A DNA stretch of 57,894 nucleotides from Bacilli bacterium (GCA_016298185.1 JAEDDA010000004.1:1-57894), one strand, 5' to 3'. Positions 16,848 through 26,889 are shown, numbered from the stretch's first letter. The notes: a model not told the origin generated them from the letters alone. Program-made: numbers and translations.

Positions 16848-17807
16848 TTATTTGTTCTCCTTTTGATAATCGGAAATAGCTTTATTTAAATCTTTAATAA
16901 TCATGTTAACTGTTTCCTTGCTCATGTCATTAAGGGTGACCCCAGCAGCAAGGAAGTGACCACCACCACCATATTTAGCGGCGATTGGTTGAACTCCTGG
17001 ACCATTACTTCTGAATTCAGCGTGGCATGTACCATCTTCATTTTCACAGAAGAATGCCCAAATTGGATAACCAATAACATTGGATAATAAATTAACCATT
17101 GATCCAGCTTTACTTGGAGAGACATGTAAGCGTTGTAATGTTTCGTATTTGAAGGTTAGATAGATAACGCCGCTTTTTGTTTTTCTATAATTATTAAAAA
17201 CATAGCCTCTGAATTGAAGAGCGGACTCAACGGTTTGATTTAAAATATCGTTAATTGCCTTTGGATTTGCACCGTTTTCACATAAAAATGCAACTTCGTG
17301 GAACGCTAATGGGAAATCTTCGATATATTGAAATCTTCCTGAGTCAGTGAGAATTCCTAAAAATAAAGCATTAGAAATTGTAGGATTAAACTTCCAGCCG
17401 CTTTCTTGCCCCAATTCCACGATCATTTGCGCAGTTGAATTGGCGTTATTATTGATAACGAATTTACCTTCGGTGAAACGATAATTTTCGATATGGTGAT
17501 CAATCTTAATGAACTCTTTCGCGGTCACTACACGTTGATCTTCCATACGTGAGCAGTCGTTGCCATCAACAAGGATGGCTAATGAATTTTTAATTACTTC
17601 ATCACTTACTTCATCCATCTCACCGATGAGTTTAAAGAAACGATGAAGTCCACTACCAACTGCGTAAACTTTTTTATTTGGATAGTTGAGTCTAAGCAAA
17701 TCTCTTAGCCCAACTTGACTGCCATAGCAATCTCCATCAGGAAAAATATGTCCGAATATAACGATCGAATCATTTGCTTCAATGATTTTTCGTAATTCTT
17801 CAAACAT
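16848..17807 (-). CDS. nrnA: DHH/DHHA1 phosphoesterase NrnA-like
   Basis: Degrades 2-5-mer RNA and, in Bacillus, pAp. The 319-residue protein has FGHIFPDGDCYGSQ (first Asp/His motif), the naming DHH in IKIDHHIENYRF and the C-terminal substrate motif GGGHFLAAGV of DHHA1. The start codon overlaps the rpoE stop by one base. Forms an operon rpoE-nrnA-cysQ, linking RNA polymerase delta with turnover of the smallest RNA fragments. Confidence 0.92.
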   Translation of the reverse strand: MFEELRKIIEANDSIVIFGHIFPDGDCYGSQVGLRDLLRLNYPNKKVYAVGSGLHRFFKLIGEMDEVSDEVIKNSLAILVDGNDCSRMEDQRVVTAKEFIKIDHHIENYRFTEGKFVINNNANSTAQMIVELGQESGWKFNPTISNALFLGILTDSGRFQYIEDFPLAFHEVAFLCENGANPKAINDILNQTVESALQFRGYVFNNYRKTKSGVIYLTFKYETLQRLHVSPSKAGSMVNLLSNVIGYPIWAFFCENEDGTCHAEFRSNGPGVQPIAAKYGGGGHFLAAGVTLNDMSKETVNMIIKDLNKAISDYQKENK

Positions 17808-18211
17808 TATCTATCCTCGTGTTGTTCTTCTTCGCATTCGTTTTCTTCAGTTTCTTCTTCAGATTCGTCTTCTTCTTTTGGTTCTTCGAAGGCTTTATTA
17901 TATTCTTTTTCGTCTTCGTCTTCGTCTTCACCTGAAGCTTCCTCTTCATCAACTGTGGCGTAAACATCTTTCATATCGATATGAACTTTATCGAATGAGT
18001 GACGTGATCTTAAGTCCCAGTTGTTTTCGCCTAAAGTAACAAAACGACCATCGAGCATTAAGTTTGTGTAGAAAGAAGATATCTTTCTGGCTGCTAATTC
18101 TTCATCAATTCCAGATTCTTTTACAACATAAGCCCATAAGTCTTTAAAATTGACTGGTTCTTTGCTTTGAGAAATACAATCAAATGCATAATCTAATAAT
18201 GATTTTGTCAT
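17807..18211 (-). CDS. rpoE: RNA polymerase delta subunit
   Basis: Gram-positive-specific subunit that promotes recycling of RNA polymerase. Residues 1-75 form the HARE-HTH domain (SLLDYAFDCISQSKEPVNFKD, then GRFVTLGENNWDLRSRHSFDK). Residues 80-134 are an almost wholly acidic tail of Glu and Asp. This architecture and the 134-residue length, slightly short, identify it. First gene of the rpoE-nrnA-cysQ set, 18 bases after argS. Confidence 0.93.
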   Translation of the reverse strand: MTKSLLDYAFDCISQSKEPVNFKDLWAYVVKESGIDEELAARKISSFYTNLMLDGRFVTLGENNWDLRSRHSFDKVHIDMKDVYATVDEEEASGEDEDEDEKEYNKAFEEPKEEDESEEETEENECEEEQHEDR

Positions 18212-18229
18212 GTTTTATAACTCCTTCTA

Positions 18230-19849
18230 TTACATGCGTTCTGGTGCACTGACTCCAATTAAATCAAGTGCGTTTCTCATCACGATTTTACTCGCTAAAC
18301 ATAAAGCTAAACGTGATGATGAGAGATCGATGTTATCTCTATCGATAACACGACATTCTGTATAAAATCCATGGACTAGCTTTGCTAAGTCATGAATATA
18401 ATTGGTAATTTTATATGGCGCTCTTTCTTTTGCGGCATCCACAATAACATTTGAGAAACTAGCTAAGTGTTTCAATAAAGCCATTTCGCTTGGTTTTTCA
18501 AGTAACTTGGCATCTTCATCAATTGCAATATCTTTGCCTTGTTCGATGATGGAACATAATCTCGCATGTGCATATTGTGCATAATACACAGGATTATTAC
18601 TAGATTGTTCTTTCGCTAAGTCCATATCGAAGTCTAAGTGACTTGAAGGTGCACGCATCGCGAAGAAATAACGCATTGCGTCTACGCCTACTTCTTCACA
18701 TACATCACGCAATGTGATTGCATCACCACTACGCTTGGATGCTTTGTATTCAACACCATTCTTCAAGAAACGGACCATTTGCACAAGTGCGATATCAAGA
18801 ACGTCTGCGCTATATCCGTGCATCATGAGTGCGCTCTTCATACGATTAATGTATCCGTGATGGTCTGCACCTAGGACATCAATTAATTGATTGAATCCAC
18901 GAGACATTTTATTAACGTGATAAACAATATCAGGTAAGAAGTAGGTATAGTCGCCATTACTCTTAACGATAACTCTATCTTTATCATCTAAGAATTCAGT
19001 GGTCTTTAATAATAAAGCGCCATCTTCGTTATAGGTATATTTCTTTAAATAATCTAATTCTTTTTCTACCGCACCATTACTACGAATGACTTTTTCAGAA
19101 GAGAAGACATCGTGTTTAACACGGAATAAGGCTAAGTCTTCGATAATTCTATCTAGTTCAATCTTCATGCCTTTTTCTTTAAAGAATTCTAAGGCGTTTT
19201 CTTTATTCAATAAAGAATCACCATATTCTTCTTTAAGCTTTCTAGCGATATCATGAATATCTTGACCATTATACCCATCTTCAGGAATTTCTTTTTCAAT
19301 ACCGAAGAGATTCATATATCTAGCTTGGATTGATTCACCTAAGTGTGTGATTTGATTACCAGCATCATTAATATAGTATTCTCTAGTAACTTCATAACCT
19401 GACGCTTCAAGTAATCTAGCTAAAGAATCACCAACTGCTGCCCCTCTTGCGGTGCCAACGTGTAAGATGCCTGTTGGATTAGCGGAAACGAATTCAACAT
19501 TAATCTTTTGTCCGTTTTTCGCTAATTTACCATAAGTATCTTTTTCATTAAGAATCTTTTTAACGATTGGTTGTAAGGAATCGTTTTTCATAAAGAAATT
19601 TATAAATCCAGGACCCGCAATTTCAATATGATCAATTCCATTCATATCTAGCTTCTCAATTAATGCATTGGCGACATCTTTTGGTGCTTTGCTTAAAAGA
19701 CGACAATTCTTCATTGCGGCGTTTGTAGCGTAGTCTCCATGCGCTGTATCTTTACTATGTTCGATAACGATATCATTTAAAGATACTTCTACGCCCAATG
19801 CGGAGAAGGCTTTTTGTATATTTAGTTTTAAACTTTCAATAACATCCAT
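18230..19849 (-). CDS. argS: Arginyl-tRNA synthetase
   Basis: Charges tRNA-Arg. The 539-residue class I synthetase has the HIGH-type motif in NPTGILHVGTARGAAVGD, the KMSK-equivalent in KASKRSGDAITLRD, an N-terminal Add-1 domain (residues 1-85) and a C-terminal anticodon-binding domain ending in VSAPERM. AAAGGT lies before the ATG at 19849. No T-box is visible in the 47-base leader, so its control appears to be constitutive from the promoter at 19864. Confidence 0.96.
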   Translation of the reverse strand: MDVIESLKLNIQKAFSALGVEVSLNDIVIEHSKDTAHGDYATNAAMKNCRLLSKAPKDVANALIEKLDMNGIDHIEIAGPGFINFFMKNDSLQPIVKKILNEKDTYGKLAKNGQKINVEFVSANPTGILHVGTARGAAVGDSLARLLEASGYEVTREYYINDAGNQITHLGESIQARYMNLFGIEKEIPEDGYNGQDIHDIARKLKEEYGDSLLNKENALEFFKEKGMKIELDRIIEDLALFRVKHDVFSSEKVIRSNGAVEKELDYLKKYTYNEDGALLLKTTEFLDDKDRVIVKSNGDYTYFLPDIVYHVNKMSRGFNQLIDVLGADHHGYINRMKSALMMHGYSADVLDIALVQMVRFLKNGVEYKASKRSGDAITLRDVCEEVGVDAMRYFFAMRAPSSHLDFDMDLAKEQSSNNPVYYAQYAHARLCSIIEQGKDIAIDEDAKLLEKPSEMALLKHLASFSNVIVDAAKERAPYKITNYIHDLAKLVHGFYTECRVIDRDNIDLSSSRLALCLASKIVMRNALDLIGVSAPERM

Positions 19850-19863
19850 AAAATTGACCTTTT

Positions 19864-19891
19864 ATTATAATCATTACATTTGTGAAGGCAA
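19864..19891 (-). promoter_or_regulatory. Predicted argS promoter
   Basis: Minus-strand TTGCCT (19886-19891), 16 bases, TATAAT (19864-19869). Confidence 0.6.
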
Positions 19892-19896
19892 AGAAT

Positions 19897-20373
19897 TTAT
19901 TCTTTTTCTTTTAATAAGATAATAGATTCTGCTTTCACCGCTAATCCCATGCCTATGGCATCGAGTTTTTCATTTGTTCCTGCTTTCACAGAAACAGCAT
20001 TGATATCAACCTTTAATAATTCGGCGATATTTTCTTTCATCTCGTAGATGAATGGTTTTAGTTTTGGTTGTTCTAATGTGATAGAAATATCAACATTATT
20101 AACTTCATAACCTTTTTCTTCCATCATCGTGACAGCTCGTCGGACAAGGATTGCGCTATCAATTCCTTTATACTGAGAATCATTATCTGGGAAATGAGTT
20201 CCTAAATCGCCAAGTGCTAAAGCACCGAGAATTGATTCCGCTAAAGCATGATAAACAACATCACCATCTGAATGAGCAACTTCGCCTTTTTCAAAAGGGA
20301 TATTTACTCCACCGAGGATTAATTTGTTTCCTTCTTCTAAACGATGGATATCGCTAGCAAACCCAATCCTCAT
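19897..20373 (-). CDS. ispF: 2-C-methyl-D-erythritol 2,4-cyclodiphosphate synthase
   Basis: MEP-pathway enzyme of isoprenoid synthesis. The 158-residue protein starts MRIGFASDIHRL at 20373 (GGGAGAAAG upstream); a longer reading into ychF lacks support. The zinc ligands are in ASDIHRLEEG and AHSDGDVVYHAL, and the conserved LGTHFPDND and KAGTNEKLDAIGM are present. The start lies 1 base after the ychF stop, so the two are co-translated. Shows that the organism makes isoprenoids by the MEP route; the other isp genes are outside the window. Confidence 0.95.
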   Translation of the reverse strand: MRIGFASDIHRLEEGNKLILGGVNIPFEKGEVAHSDGDVVYHALAESILGALALGDLGTHFPDNDSQYKGIDSAILVRRAVTMMEEKGYEVNNVDISITLEQPKLKPFIYEMKENIAELLKVDINAVSVKAGTNEKLDAIGMGLAVKAESIILLKEKE

Positions 20374-20374
20374 A

Positions 20375-21490
20375 TTACTTTCTCCCGGAAACATTAAATT
20401 TAAAGAACATAATGTCTCCATCTTTCGGATAATAACCTTTACCTTCGGTTCTTAATTTGCCCGCTTCTTTAACTGCGGTTTCACTTCCGAGTTCGTGAAT
20501 AGCTTCGTATGGATAAACTTCTGCACAAATAAATCCTCTTTCAAAGTCGGTGTGAATAACACCTGCGCATTGAGGAGCGGAACTATTGTTCTTAAATGTC
20601 CATGCTCTACATTCATCAGAACCAACAGTAAAGAATGTTGATAAGTTAAGTAATCTATAAGTGGCTTTGATAACTTTGGTTAAACCAGATTCAGTAACAT
20701 TTAATTCCTTTAAATATTCGTCTCTTTCTTCTGGTGGCAATTCAGACAATTCACTTTCAATCTCGCAAGAAACTGGAATAACTTCGTTATTTTCTTCGTG
20801 AGCGTATTTCACTACCTTTTGGTAGTTTTCAGCATTGTCTAAATCCATTAAATCTTCTTCGCTAACATTCGCGACATAGATAATTGGTTTCTTTGTTAAT
20901 AAGTGATAACTCTTAACATAATTTTCTTGTTCTTCAGTTAAGTTAACGATACGAGCAGGTCTTCCTTGTTCAAGAGCGGCTTGAATAGGAGTTAAGATAC
21001 TCATCTCTAACATTGATTCTTTATCTTTTTGAATCCTTGCTTTATTAGCGATTTTTTCAATACGTTTACTAACTGTATCTAAGTCCGCCATAACGAGTTC
21101 TAAATTAATAACTTCGATATCTCTAATTGGATCAACGCTACCTTCAACGTGAACGATATCTTCACTCTTAAAGCAGCGGACAACTTCCACGATGGCGTCA
21201 CATTCTCTAATATGGGATAAGAATTGGTTGCCTAAACCTTCACCTTTGGATGCACCACGAACAAGGCCGGCAATATCATAAAATTCCACTGTCGCTGGGA
21301 TTGTTCTTTCAGGTTTAAATAAGTTAGATAAAAAAGTTAATCTTTCATCTGGAACATTAACAACACCAGTATTTGGATTGATAGTAGCGAATGGATAGTT
21401 CGCTGCTTCAACGTGCGAATTTGTAATTGCGTTAAATAGAGTGGATTTACCAACATTTGGTAATCCGACAATTCCTGCTTTTAATCCCAT
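20375..21490 (-). CDS. ychF: Obg-family ATPase YchF
   Basis: Ribosome-associated P-loop ATPase. Start at 21490 gives MGLKAGIVGLPNVGKSTLFN with GAGGT upstream. G1 is GLPNVGKST, G3 is DIAGLVRGAS and the ATP-favouring variant of G4 appears as YVANVSEEDL. The C-terminal TGS domain ends with KDGDIMFFKFNV. The 371 residues fit the family. It has its own strong promoter and leads into ispF. Confidence 0.96.
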   Translation of the reverse strand: MGLKAGIVGLPNVGKSTLFNAITNSHVEAANYPFATINPNTGVVNVPDERLTFLSNLFKPERTIPATVEFYDIAGLVRGASKGEGLGNQFLSHIRECDAIVEVVRCFKSEDIVHVEGSVDPIRDIEVINLELVMADLDTVSKRIEKIANKARIQKDKESMLEMSILTPIQAALEQGRPARIVNLTEEQENYVKSYHLLTKKPIIYVANVSEEDLMDLDNAENYQKVVKYAHEENNEVIPVSCEIESELSELPPEERDEYLKELNVTESGLTKVIKATYRLLNLSTFFTVGSDECRAWTFKNNSSAPQCAGVIHTDFERGFICAEVYPYEAIHELGSETAVKEAGKLRTEGKGYYPKDGDIMFFKFNVSGRK

Positions 21491-21514
21491 AACATAACCT
21501 CTAAGTTCCATAGT

Positions 21515-21543
21515 ATTATACGAAAATGGCATTATATAAGCAA
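21515..21543 (-). promoter_or_regulatory. Predicted ychF promoter
   Basis: Minus-strand TTGCTT (21538-21543), 17 bases, TATAAT (21515-21520). Confidence 0.65.
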
Positions 21544-21579
21544 ACAAAAGTATTTTGTTTATTTAATAATGGGTAATCC

Positions 21580-24384
21580 TTATTGTTTTAAGGCCTCTAT
21601 TGGATTGAGTTTATTAAGTTTAAAAGTGATAAAAACACTAGAAGCAATTGATACAAATAAAGAGAGCAAAAACATATATAACAATGACAAAGGATTAAAT
21701 ATATAGGAAAAAGCATTCCCCATTTGTTTGGCCATCTCTCCATTAATAATGAAAGATGTCAGTAACAACTCAAGTGAAGATAAGAGAAAAGCCACTAAGC
21801 ACATAAGCACACTATGAGTAATAGCGAACTTCCCTGCTTCTTTCTTATTTATGCCAATACATCGAACTAAACCTATATCCTTCTTGTTTTCTAATATGTA
21901 CAAATAATTACAAATTGATAGCAGTAAAGTGGAAATAATGATCGAGATAATAGAAAAACACATTAAGGCTATTTCAATATAGGAACAGACTTGATTAACA
22001 CTTCGATTAACTTCACTCATCGGTTCCATAATGTCATATTCAGGGAAAGCTCTTTTTAGTTTATTAACTACATTTGTTGCGTTCTTGTTTGAGACTTCCA
22101 CCATGATGGAATTAACGCCTAAATTAAATGCCGAAACACCTAACATTATTTGAAAGAAATTAAGTGTCCAACTAGATTCATGATAGATGAGATTTTTATC
22201 TGAATTTACGACACCCACAACTGTCAAATTAAGGTTCTTGAAATTACGAATTATTTCGCCATTTGAGTTTCTTGTTTGAGAATACAAAAATGATAAAAAT
22301 AGAGGTTCATTTAACGGTTCAATACTAAAAATAGATTTAGCTATTTTTGAACTAATAACTATCTCATCTAATCCATTTGGTTTTCTTCCAAAATCAGGCT
22401 CTTGATCGAGTACCTTAAAAGTCACGCCACCAGTAAGAGATTGAGAAAAATGACCACATAAAACATCATTAGGTAATTGAATATTTTCATTGCTTCCCAA
22501 GGAGGCAAAGGTGCTATTATCAACAACATCATTTAAAGAATCTTCATTACCTGAAAAGTACATTAAGTTTGAAAAACCATACATCATATTTGAAGGATAA
22601 ATAGCATATCCACCTAAAGAACCGAAAATAGGATTAGTTATATTGCTATCAATTTGTCTAAACAATGTTATATCGGTAGGTGGTATATAACCACTTGTAT
22701 TATCGAAAATAAGGAGTTTTTGAATATTTTTTGTTTCAGTTTGTGCGTAAATTGTGGGGAAATAAGTTTTATCTAAAATCTCAAAGATAAAAGAATTATA
22801 TGAAGGATTACTTCTAATATCAGATAGAAATCGATTCATATCTTCTTTAACTTGTATGTAGTATATCTTATTAAGTACCCAAGGAAGATCATGAATAATG
22901 GAAATTACATCACTTGTGGGAAACCTCATTCTTTCTTCAAACATATATTCATTCCACATATGATTGGTGTGATAAATACCTGGTTGTTTCTCTAAAGTAA
23001 AACCCACCACTTGAAGTAATTGTTCATCGCTATATTGCCAATGATCATTCCTAAAATCAAAGTATATTTTTAACTCATGAGTTTGCAAATATCTCGATAA
23101 GGATGTGACGCTTCTTTCAATCTGAAGTTGATAACAAATTGTGTTAATCATATCAATTGTTAAAGACAAGATAACTTGATCATTTTCTAGAGTCGAAATT
23201 TGTTCTGGATAGATGCTTATTGGAGGTTCAATGTCGAGCCATCTAAACTCATTGATTTGTCTTGCGGAAATTCCGTTTATTGGTACTCGATAAGCGGTGT
23301 CATAAAGATAGATGGAATTACTATGTGGGAAGAATGATTCAAAATCGTTTTGATAAGTCACTCCAACATCGTGAATTGCCTCCTTATTATGTTCCATGAT
23401 ATCCATCACTTCATAGTAGCTAGTTGCATATCTTCCTATCATTGCTTTATCGTTATATTTTTGCGAAATTGTTATTTTGTTATCATCAATTATTTGTGAA
23501 TAGGCATTTTTGATATTCCCTGATATCGCAGAAGATAATGATGTAGCTAAACCAACACCAATGAGCCCTAAAGAAGTAACACTATTACATATCATTGTTC
23601 TCCACTTCTTTTGTTTAATTGCAGAAATTGTATGCCTAATAAGAAAAGAAAAAGGAACTCTAGATTTCTTTGAAGAATAGTATTCTTTCGATATGGGTAT
23701 ATACTTTTCATTTCTCTCAATGAGTTGATGCTTAATATCGATAATTTTCCCATCTTCCATATAAACTATCTTATCGGCATATTCTCTTGCTAACTCATCA
23801 TCATGAGAAACAACCACCACTAAAGAGCGGGAAGATATCTTTTGCAAGATATTCATTACTTCGTGTGCGTTTTTATTATCTAAAGATCCAGTGGGTTCAT
23901 CCGCTAAAATGACTTTTGGAGAATTAATAAGTGCTCTAGCTATAGCAACTCTTTGTTTTTCTCCGCCACTTAATTTATTAACTCTTTGTTTTATTGATGA
24001 TTTTAAACCCACTAATTTGATAAGTTCATAAGCTTTTCTTTGTCTTGTTTCTAACGAAGCATTTGAAATTGCTTCTAAAGGAAACATTATATTATTTAGT
24101 ACAGTTTCGTTTTCGAATAACTTAAAGTCTTGAAATACTAATCCGTAATTCTTTAATCGAAACTCATCTTTAGATTTATTGTCCATTAAAGTAATGTGTT
24201 TATTATCAACGGATATATCTCCATTAACATCAATAAGTCCCGCAAGGGCATTTAATAAAGTTGTCTTTCCACATCCGGATGGACCTTGAATAACAACTAA
24301 ACCTGTTCTAGGCAATCTTAAAGAAATGTTATTTAAAACAATGCTATTTCCAAATTGTTTAGTGACATTATTAATTACTATCAT
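21580..24384 (-). CDS. ABC exporter, ATPase fused to FtsX-type permease (MacB architecture), second gene
   Basis: A 934-residue protein with an N-terminal ATPase (residues 1-220: GPSGCGKTT, LSGGEKQRVAIARAL, DEPTGSLD) and a MacB-type permease. The first helix is at about 265-290, a very large outside domain of about 500 residues follows, and three helices close the protein (about 805-925) with NKLNPIEALKQ at the end. Its start overlaps the end of the preceding exporter gene by 4 bases (ATGA). The pair probably forms a heterodimer that exports or extracts a peptide or lipid. No substrate gene, partner HlyD-like protein or two-component system is next to it. Confidence 0.87.
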   Translation of the reverse strand: MIVINNVTKQFGNSIVLNNISLRLPRTGLVVIQGPSGCGKTTLLNALAGLIDVNGDISVDNKHITLMDNKSKDEFRLKNYGLVFQDFKLFENETVLNNIMFPLEAISNASLETRQRKAYELIKLVGLKSSIKQRVNKLSGGEKQRVAIARALINSPKVILADEPTGSLDNKNAHEVMNILQKISSRSLVVVVSHDDELAREYADKIVYMEDGKIIDIKHQLIERNEKYIPISKEYYSSKKSRVPFSFLIRHTISAIKQKKWRTMICNSVTSLGLIGVGLATSLSSAISGNIKNAYSQIIDDNKITISQKYNDKAMIGRYATSYYEVMDIMEHNKEAIHDVGVTYQNDFESFFPHSNSIYLYDTAYRVPINGISARQINEFRWLDIEPPISIYPEQISTLENDQVILSLTIDMINTICYQLQIERSVTSLSRYLQTHELKIYFDFRNDHWQYSDEQLLQVVGFTLEKQPGIYHTNHMWNEYMFEERMRFPTSDVISIIHDLPWVLNKIYYIQVKEDMNRFLSDIRSNPSYNSFIFEILDKTYFPTIYAQTETKNIQKLLIFDNTSGYIPPTDITLFRQIDSNITNPIFGSLGGYAIYPSNMMYGFSNLMYFSGNEDSLNDVVDNSTFASLGSNENIQLPNDVLCGHFSQSLTGGVTFKVLDQEPDFGRKPNGLDEIVISSKIAKSIFSIEPLNEPLFLSFLYSQTRNSNGEIIRNFKNLNLTVVGVVNSDKNLIYHESSWTLNFFQIMLGVSAFNLGVNSIMVEVSNKNATNVVNKLKRAFPEYDIMEPMSEVNRSVNQVCSYIEIALMCFSIISIIISTLLLSICNYLYILENKKDIGLVRCIGINKKEAGKFAITHSVLMCLVAFLLSSLELLLTSFIINGEMAKQMGNAFSYIFNPLSLLYMFLLSLFVSIASSVFITFKLNKLNPIEALKQ

Positions 24385-26462
24385 TCTTCAGATAATTCCT
24401 CCTTTGGTGAAATCTTTTTAGAAAAGAACAAAGGCAAATAAGTTGCCAAAGAACAAATAATAATAGTCGAAGGAATAATAATCAAAACCGCTAAAAGAGG
24501 GATTGAAATCATATTTATGAAGCCAGTAATAGACTTAATGATAAAATTCGCTAATAAGGCTAATAAAGGGGCAAAGATTAAAGAAGATATCAGAGATATC
24601 AAACAGATGAATAAGTTTTCATAAAAATATATGGAAAAGATTTCTTTTTTACTGGCACCCAAGCAAGTTAATATCGCACTTGTCTTCTTGTCTTCCGTAT
24701 ATGAAGAAAAAGAAATAATGCCGAGAATTAACGTTGTTCCCACTAAAGCAATAACAAGGAATAATTCCATTCCTAAAGTCGCAGCATTAATCAAACTGAA
24801 TAATGCATCTGATATTGTTAAAGAAGGAGATTCAATCTTTAAGGGTGGTTGAACTAAATCGATATAATCTTTGAGATAAGGAGTATTCTTGTGATCTTTT
24901 AAAAACAGCAGGTATGAATAAGAAGATAAATCTTCACTGTTATCGCAATTTATAATCATGTCGTACCAAGTAATCTCTTCTCCCTTTTTAGCGGACATAT
25001 TCACCAACAAGGTTTCTTGAAGATATTCTTTTATAACTTGATACGAATAATAAAGTTTAGGAGTTGATAAAAAGTTTAGATCGTCAACCATACCCACAAT
25101 TGTGATTTCTTTATCATAAATAAAATAATCAGTTATAACTTGGTTAGTATTGCCGTAGCTATGATATTCATATTCATTATGAATAGATAGAGTCAATCCT
25201 ATCGGTTCACTTTTAAATTCTTTTTTAATATATTCATATCCTTTTTTGTTTATTAAAACTTCAGATAATGTTTCTTCTTCAGGAATCTTTCCTTTAATAA
25301 GTAAATCTTTATTCAAACTATTATCTATAAACGAATAGATAGGATTATATGAAAGTTCTTCTAATCTTGAATCACCACTTTTAATGGTGGGGTATTTAGA
25401 AATAAGTGTTGTGATATTTGGTTCAAGATAAAAATGTTCCAACGCATTTTGAGAATTAATTAGTTCGGCTTCACTAGGTCTAGTCATTTGCACAAGTGAC
25501 ATCTTACTGCCTGGTATTTGTTGACTAGTTTCTTTACTTATTGTCGCCACTCCATAATCAATTTGTTGGTAAGTGCTTTTCTTAATTGAGGAAGGACTTC
25601 CATTAGAAAATCCCACTATCAATAATGAGCTAACTAGACCCACAAATAAGGAAGTCATTCCAATGATGTTTCTTTTTATTCTACTTATGAAATTTGATTT
25701 AGAAAGCGATCTTATCCAATAAGATTTTTTGTTATGTTTTTCTTCATGCATTTTTTCAATAATTTTAATGTCTTTTTTGTATTCGCTATCACTATCAATT
25801 TTTCCGTCTTTAATTGTTATTTTCCTATCTGAGTATTTATCAACCAGTTGCTCATTATGAGACACAACAATAACGAGTCTATCTTTGCTAATTTGCTTGA
25901 GTAGTTCCATTATCAAAATTGAATTTATTGAATCTAAAGCACCAGTTGGTTCATCCGCTAAAATGATTTGTGGATTGTTAACTAGTGATCTTAAAATAGC
26001 AACCCTTTCTTTCTCTCCTCCGCTTAAATCTTTACACTTCGAATTATAAAGTTTTTCATTAAAATCTATGGTTTTTAGAAGGTTTTTCGATTTAATTGCG
26101 GCTTCATTTACATTTATTCCTTTTATTAATAAAGGGAGCATTATGTTAAAAATCACGCTTTCATCTTCTAGCAAATAATAATGTTGAAAAATGATTCCGA
26201 TATTCTTATTTCTATAATCTTCTTTCTCTTTTAGATTGAATTTATTGATTTTCTTTCCATTAAAATAAACGCAGCCATTTGTGGGTTCATCAAGTAAAGA
26301 AATCATATTTAAAAGTGTGGATTTACCACTTCCTGATTTTCCAATAATGGAAACAAAACCATTGTTTGAAAAAGATAAAGAAATGTTATCCAAAACAACA
26401 CGTTCCTTTCCGTTTTCTAATTTATATTTTTTAGTGATATTTGCTAATCGTAATAATGCCAA
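24381..26462 (-). CDS. ABC exporter, ATPase fused to FtsX-type permease (MacB architecture), first gene
   Basis: A 693-residue protein with the same layout as its neighbour: ATPase at 1-220 (GKSGSGKST, LSGGEKERVAILRSL, DEPTGALDS), one helix at about 265-290, an extracellular domain and three C-terminal helices (about 565-680). The outer domain is about 240 residues shorter than in the partner. The start is the TTG at 26462, with AGGAGG 7 bases upstream. Ends in TGA. Likely half of a heterodimeric mechanotransmission-type exporter. Substrate unknown. Confidence 0.87.
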   Translation of the reverse strand: MALLRLANITKKYKLENGKERVVLDNISLSFSNNGFVSIIGKSGSGKSTLLNMISLLDEPTNGCVYFNGKKINKFNLKEKEDYRNKNIGIIFQHYYLLEDESVIFNIMLPLLIKGINVNEAAIKSKNLLKTIDFNEKLYNSKCKDLSGGEKERVAILRSLVNNPQIILADEPTGALDSINSILIMELLKQISKDRLVIVVSHNEQLVDKYSDRKITIKDGKIDSDSEYKKDIKIIEKMHEEKHNKKSYWIRSLSKSNFISRIKRNIIGMTSLFVGLVSSLLIVGFSNGSPSSIKKSTYQQIDYGVATISKETSQQIPGSKMSLVQMTRPSEAELINSQNALEHFYLEPNITTLISKYPTIKSGDSRLEELSYNPIYSFIDNSLNKDLLIKGKIPEEETLSEVLINKKGYEYIKKEFKSEPIGLTLSIHNEYEYHSYGNTNQVITDYFIYDKEITIVGMVDDLNFLSTPKLYYSYQVIKEYLQETLLVNMSAKKGEEITWYDMIINCDNSEDLSSYSYLLFLKDHKNTPYLKDYIDLVQPPLKIESPSLTISDALFSLINAATLGMELFLVIALVGTTLILGIISFSSYTEDKKTSAILTCLGASKKEIFSIYFYENLFICLISLISSLIFAPLLALLANFIIKSITGFINMISIPLLAVLIIIPSTIIICSLATYLPLFFSKKISPKEELSEE

Positions 26463-26615
26463 TTTGAAACCTCCTTTACCACGAGTTCTATATTTCAACC
26501 AAACCTATTTAATAAGTTACATAGATTCGTTTTAATATGTGCGTTAGTGTTTACCGGATTACCGGCCAAAGCCCAAATATAGTAGGATTTACGCTAACTT
26601 TTTTATGTTTAAAAG
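26463..26615 (-). other. Intergenic leader of the exporter operon
   Basis: 153 bases with no convincing gene. Read on the minus strand it holds an inverted repeat GTTAG...CTAAC that encloses a TTTGGGCTTTGG stretch and CCGGTAATCCGG, so the exporter mRNA may begin with a folded leader. No matching known riboswitch is recognised. Confidence 0.35.
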
Positions 26616-26889
26616 TTATCTTTCAATCTCTTTTAAATATTCTTCGGAAAGATTATTTTTCTTAATAAATCACCTCTAGTTTTAATCGGATCGTTTCTAA
26701 CATATTTTCTGATAAATGCTTTTTTTGGTTTGCTTCGGATCTGGATTAATTTTTAATTCTATGTATCTTCCTGTTTTTATAGGACTCGACGTAAGTTCTA
26801 GTTTTTTCCAATTTTTCTTGTTAGATGATAGTTCAAGACTTGGATGATTTTTTTGTTCTTCTATTTACGTAAAATTTATATTTTTTCAA
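26616..26889 (-). pseudogene. Small protein gene broken by two single-base shifts in A7 runs
   Basis: From the TTG at 26889 (AGGAGGG upstream) the frame reads MKKYKFYVNRRTKK. It then continues in a second frame as HPSLELSSNKKNWKKLEL and in a third as KKAFIRKYVRNDPIKTRGD, ending EYLKEIER and TAA at 26616. Each shift lies at a run of seven A residues, and removing one A from each would give a single frame of about 90 residues. The family is not recognised. It may be a true pseudogene, an assembly error at homopolymers, or a gene read through by slippage. Confidence 0.6.

Noticed and set aside
10928..24384. Mycoplasma genetic code (TGA as Trp)
   Set aside because: TGA ends the S1-domain gene and the first ABC exporter at ATGA overlaps, and the proteins use TGG for Trp.
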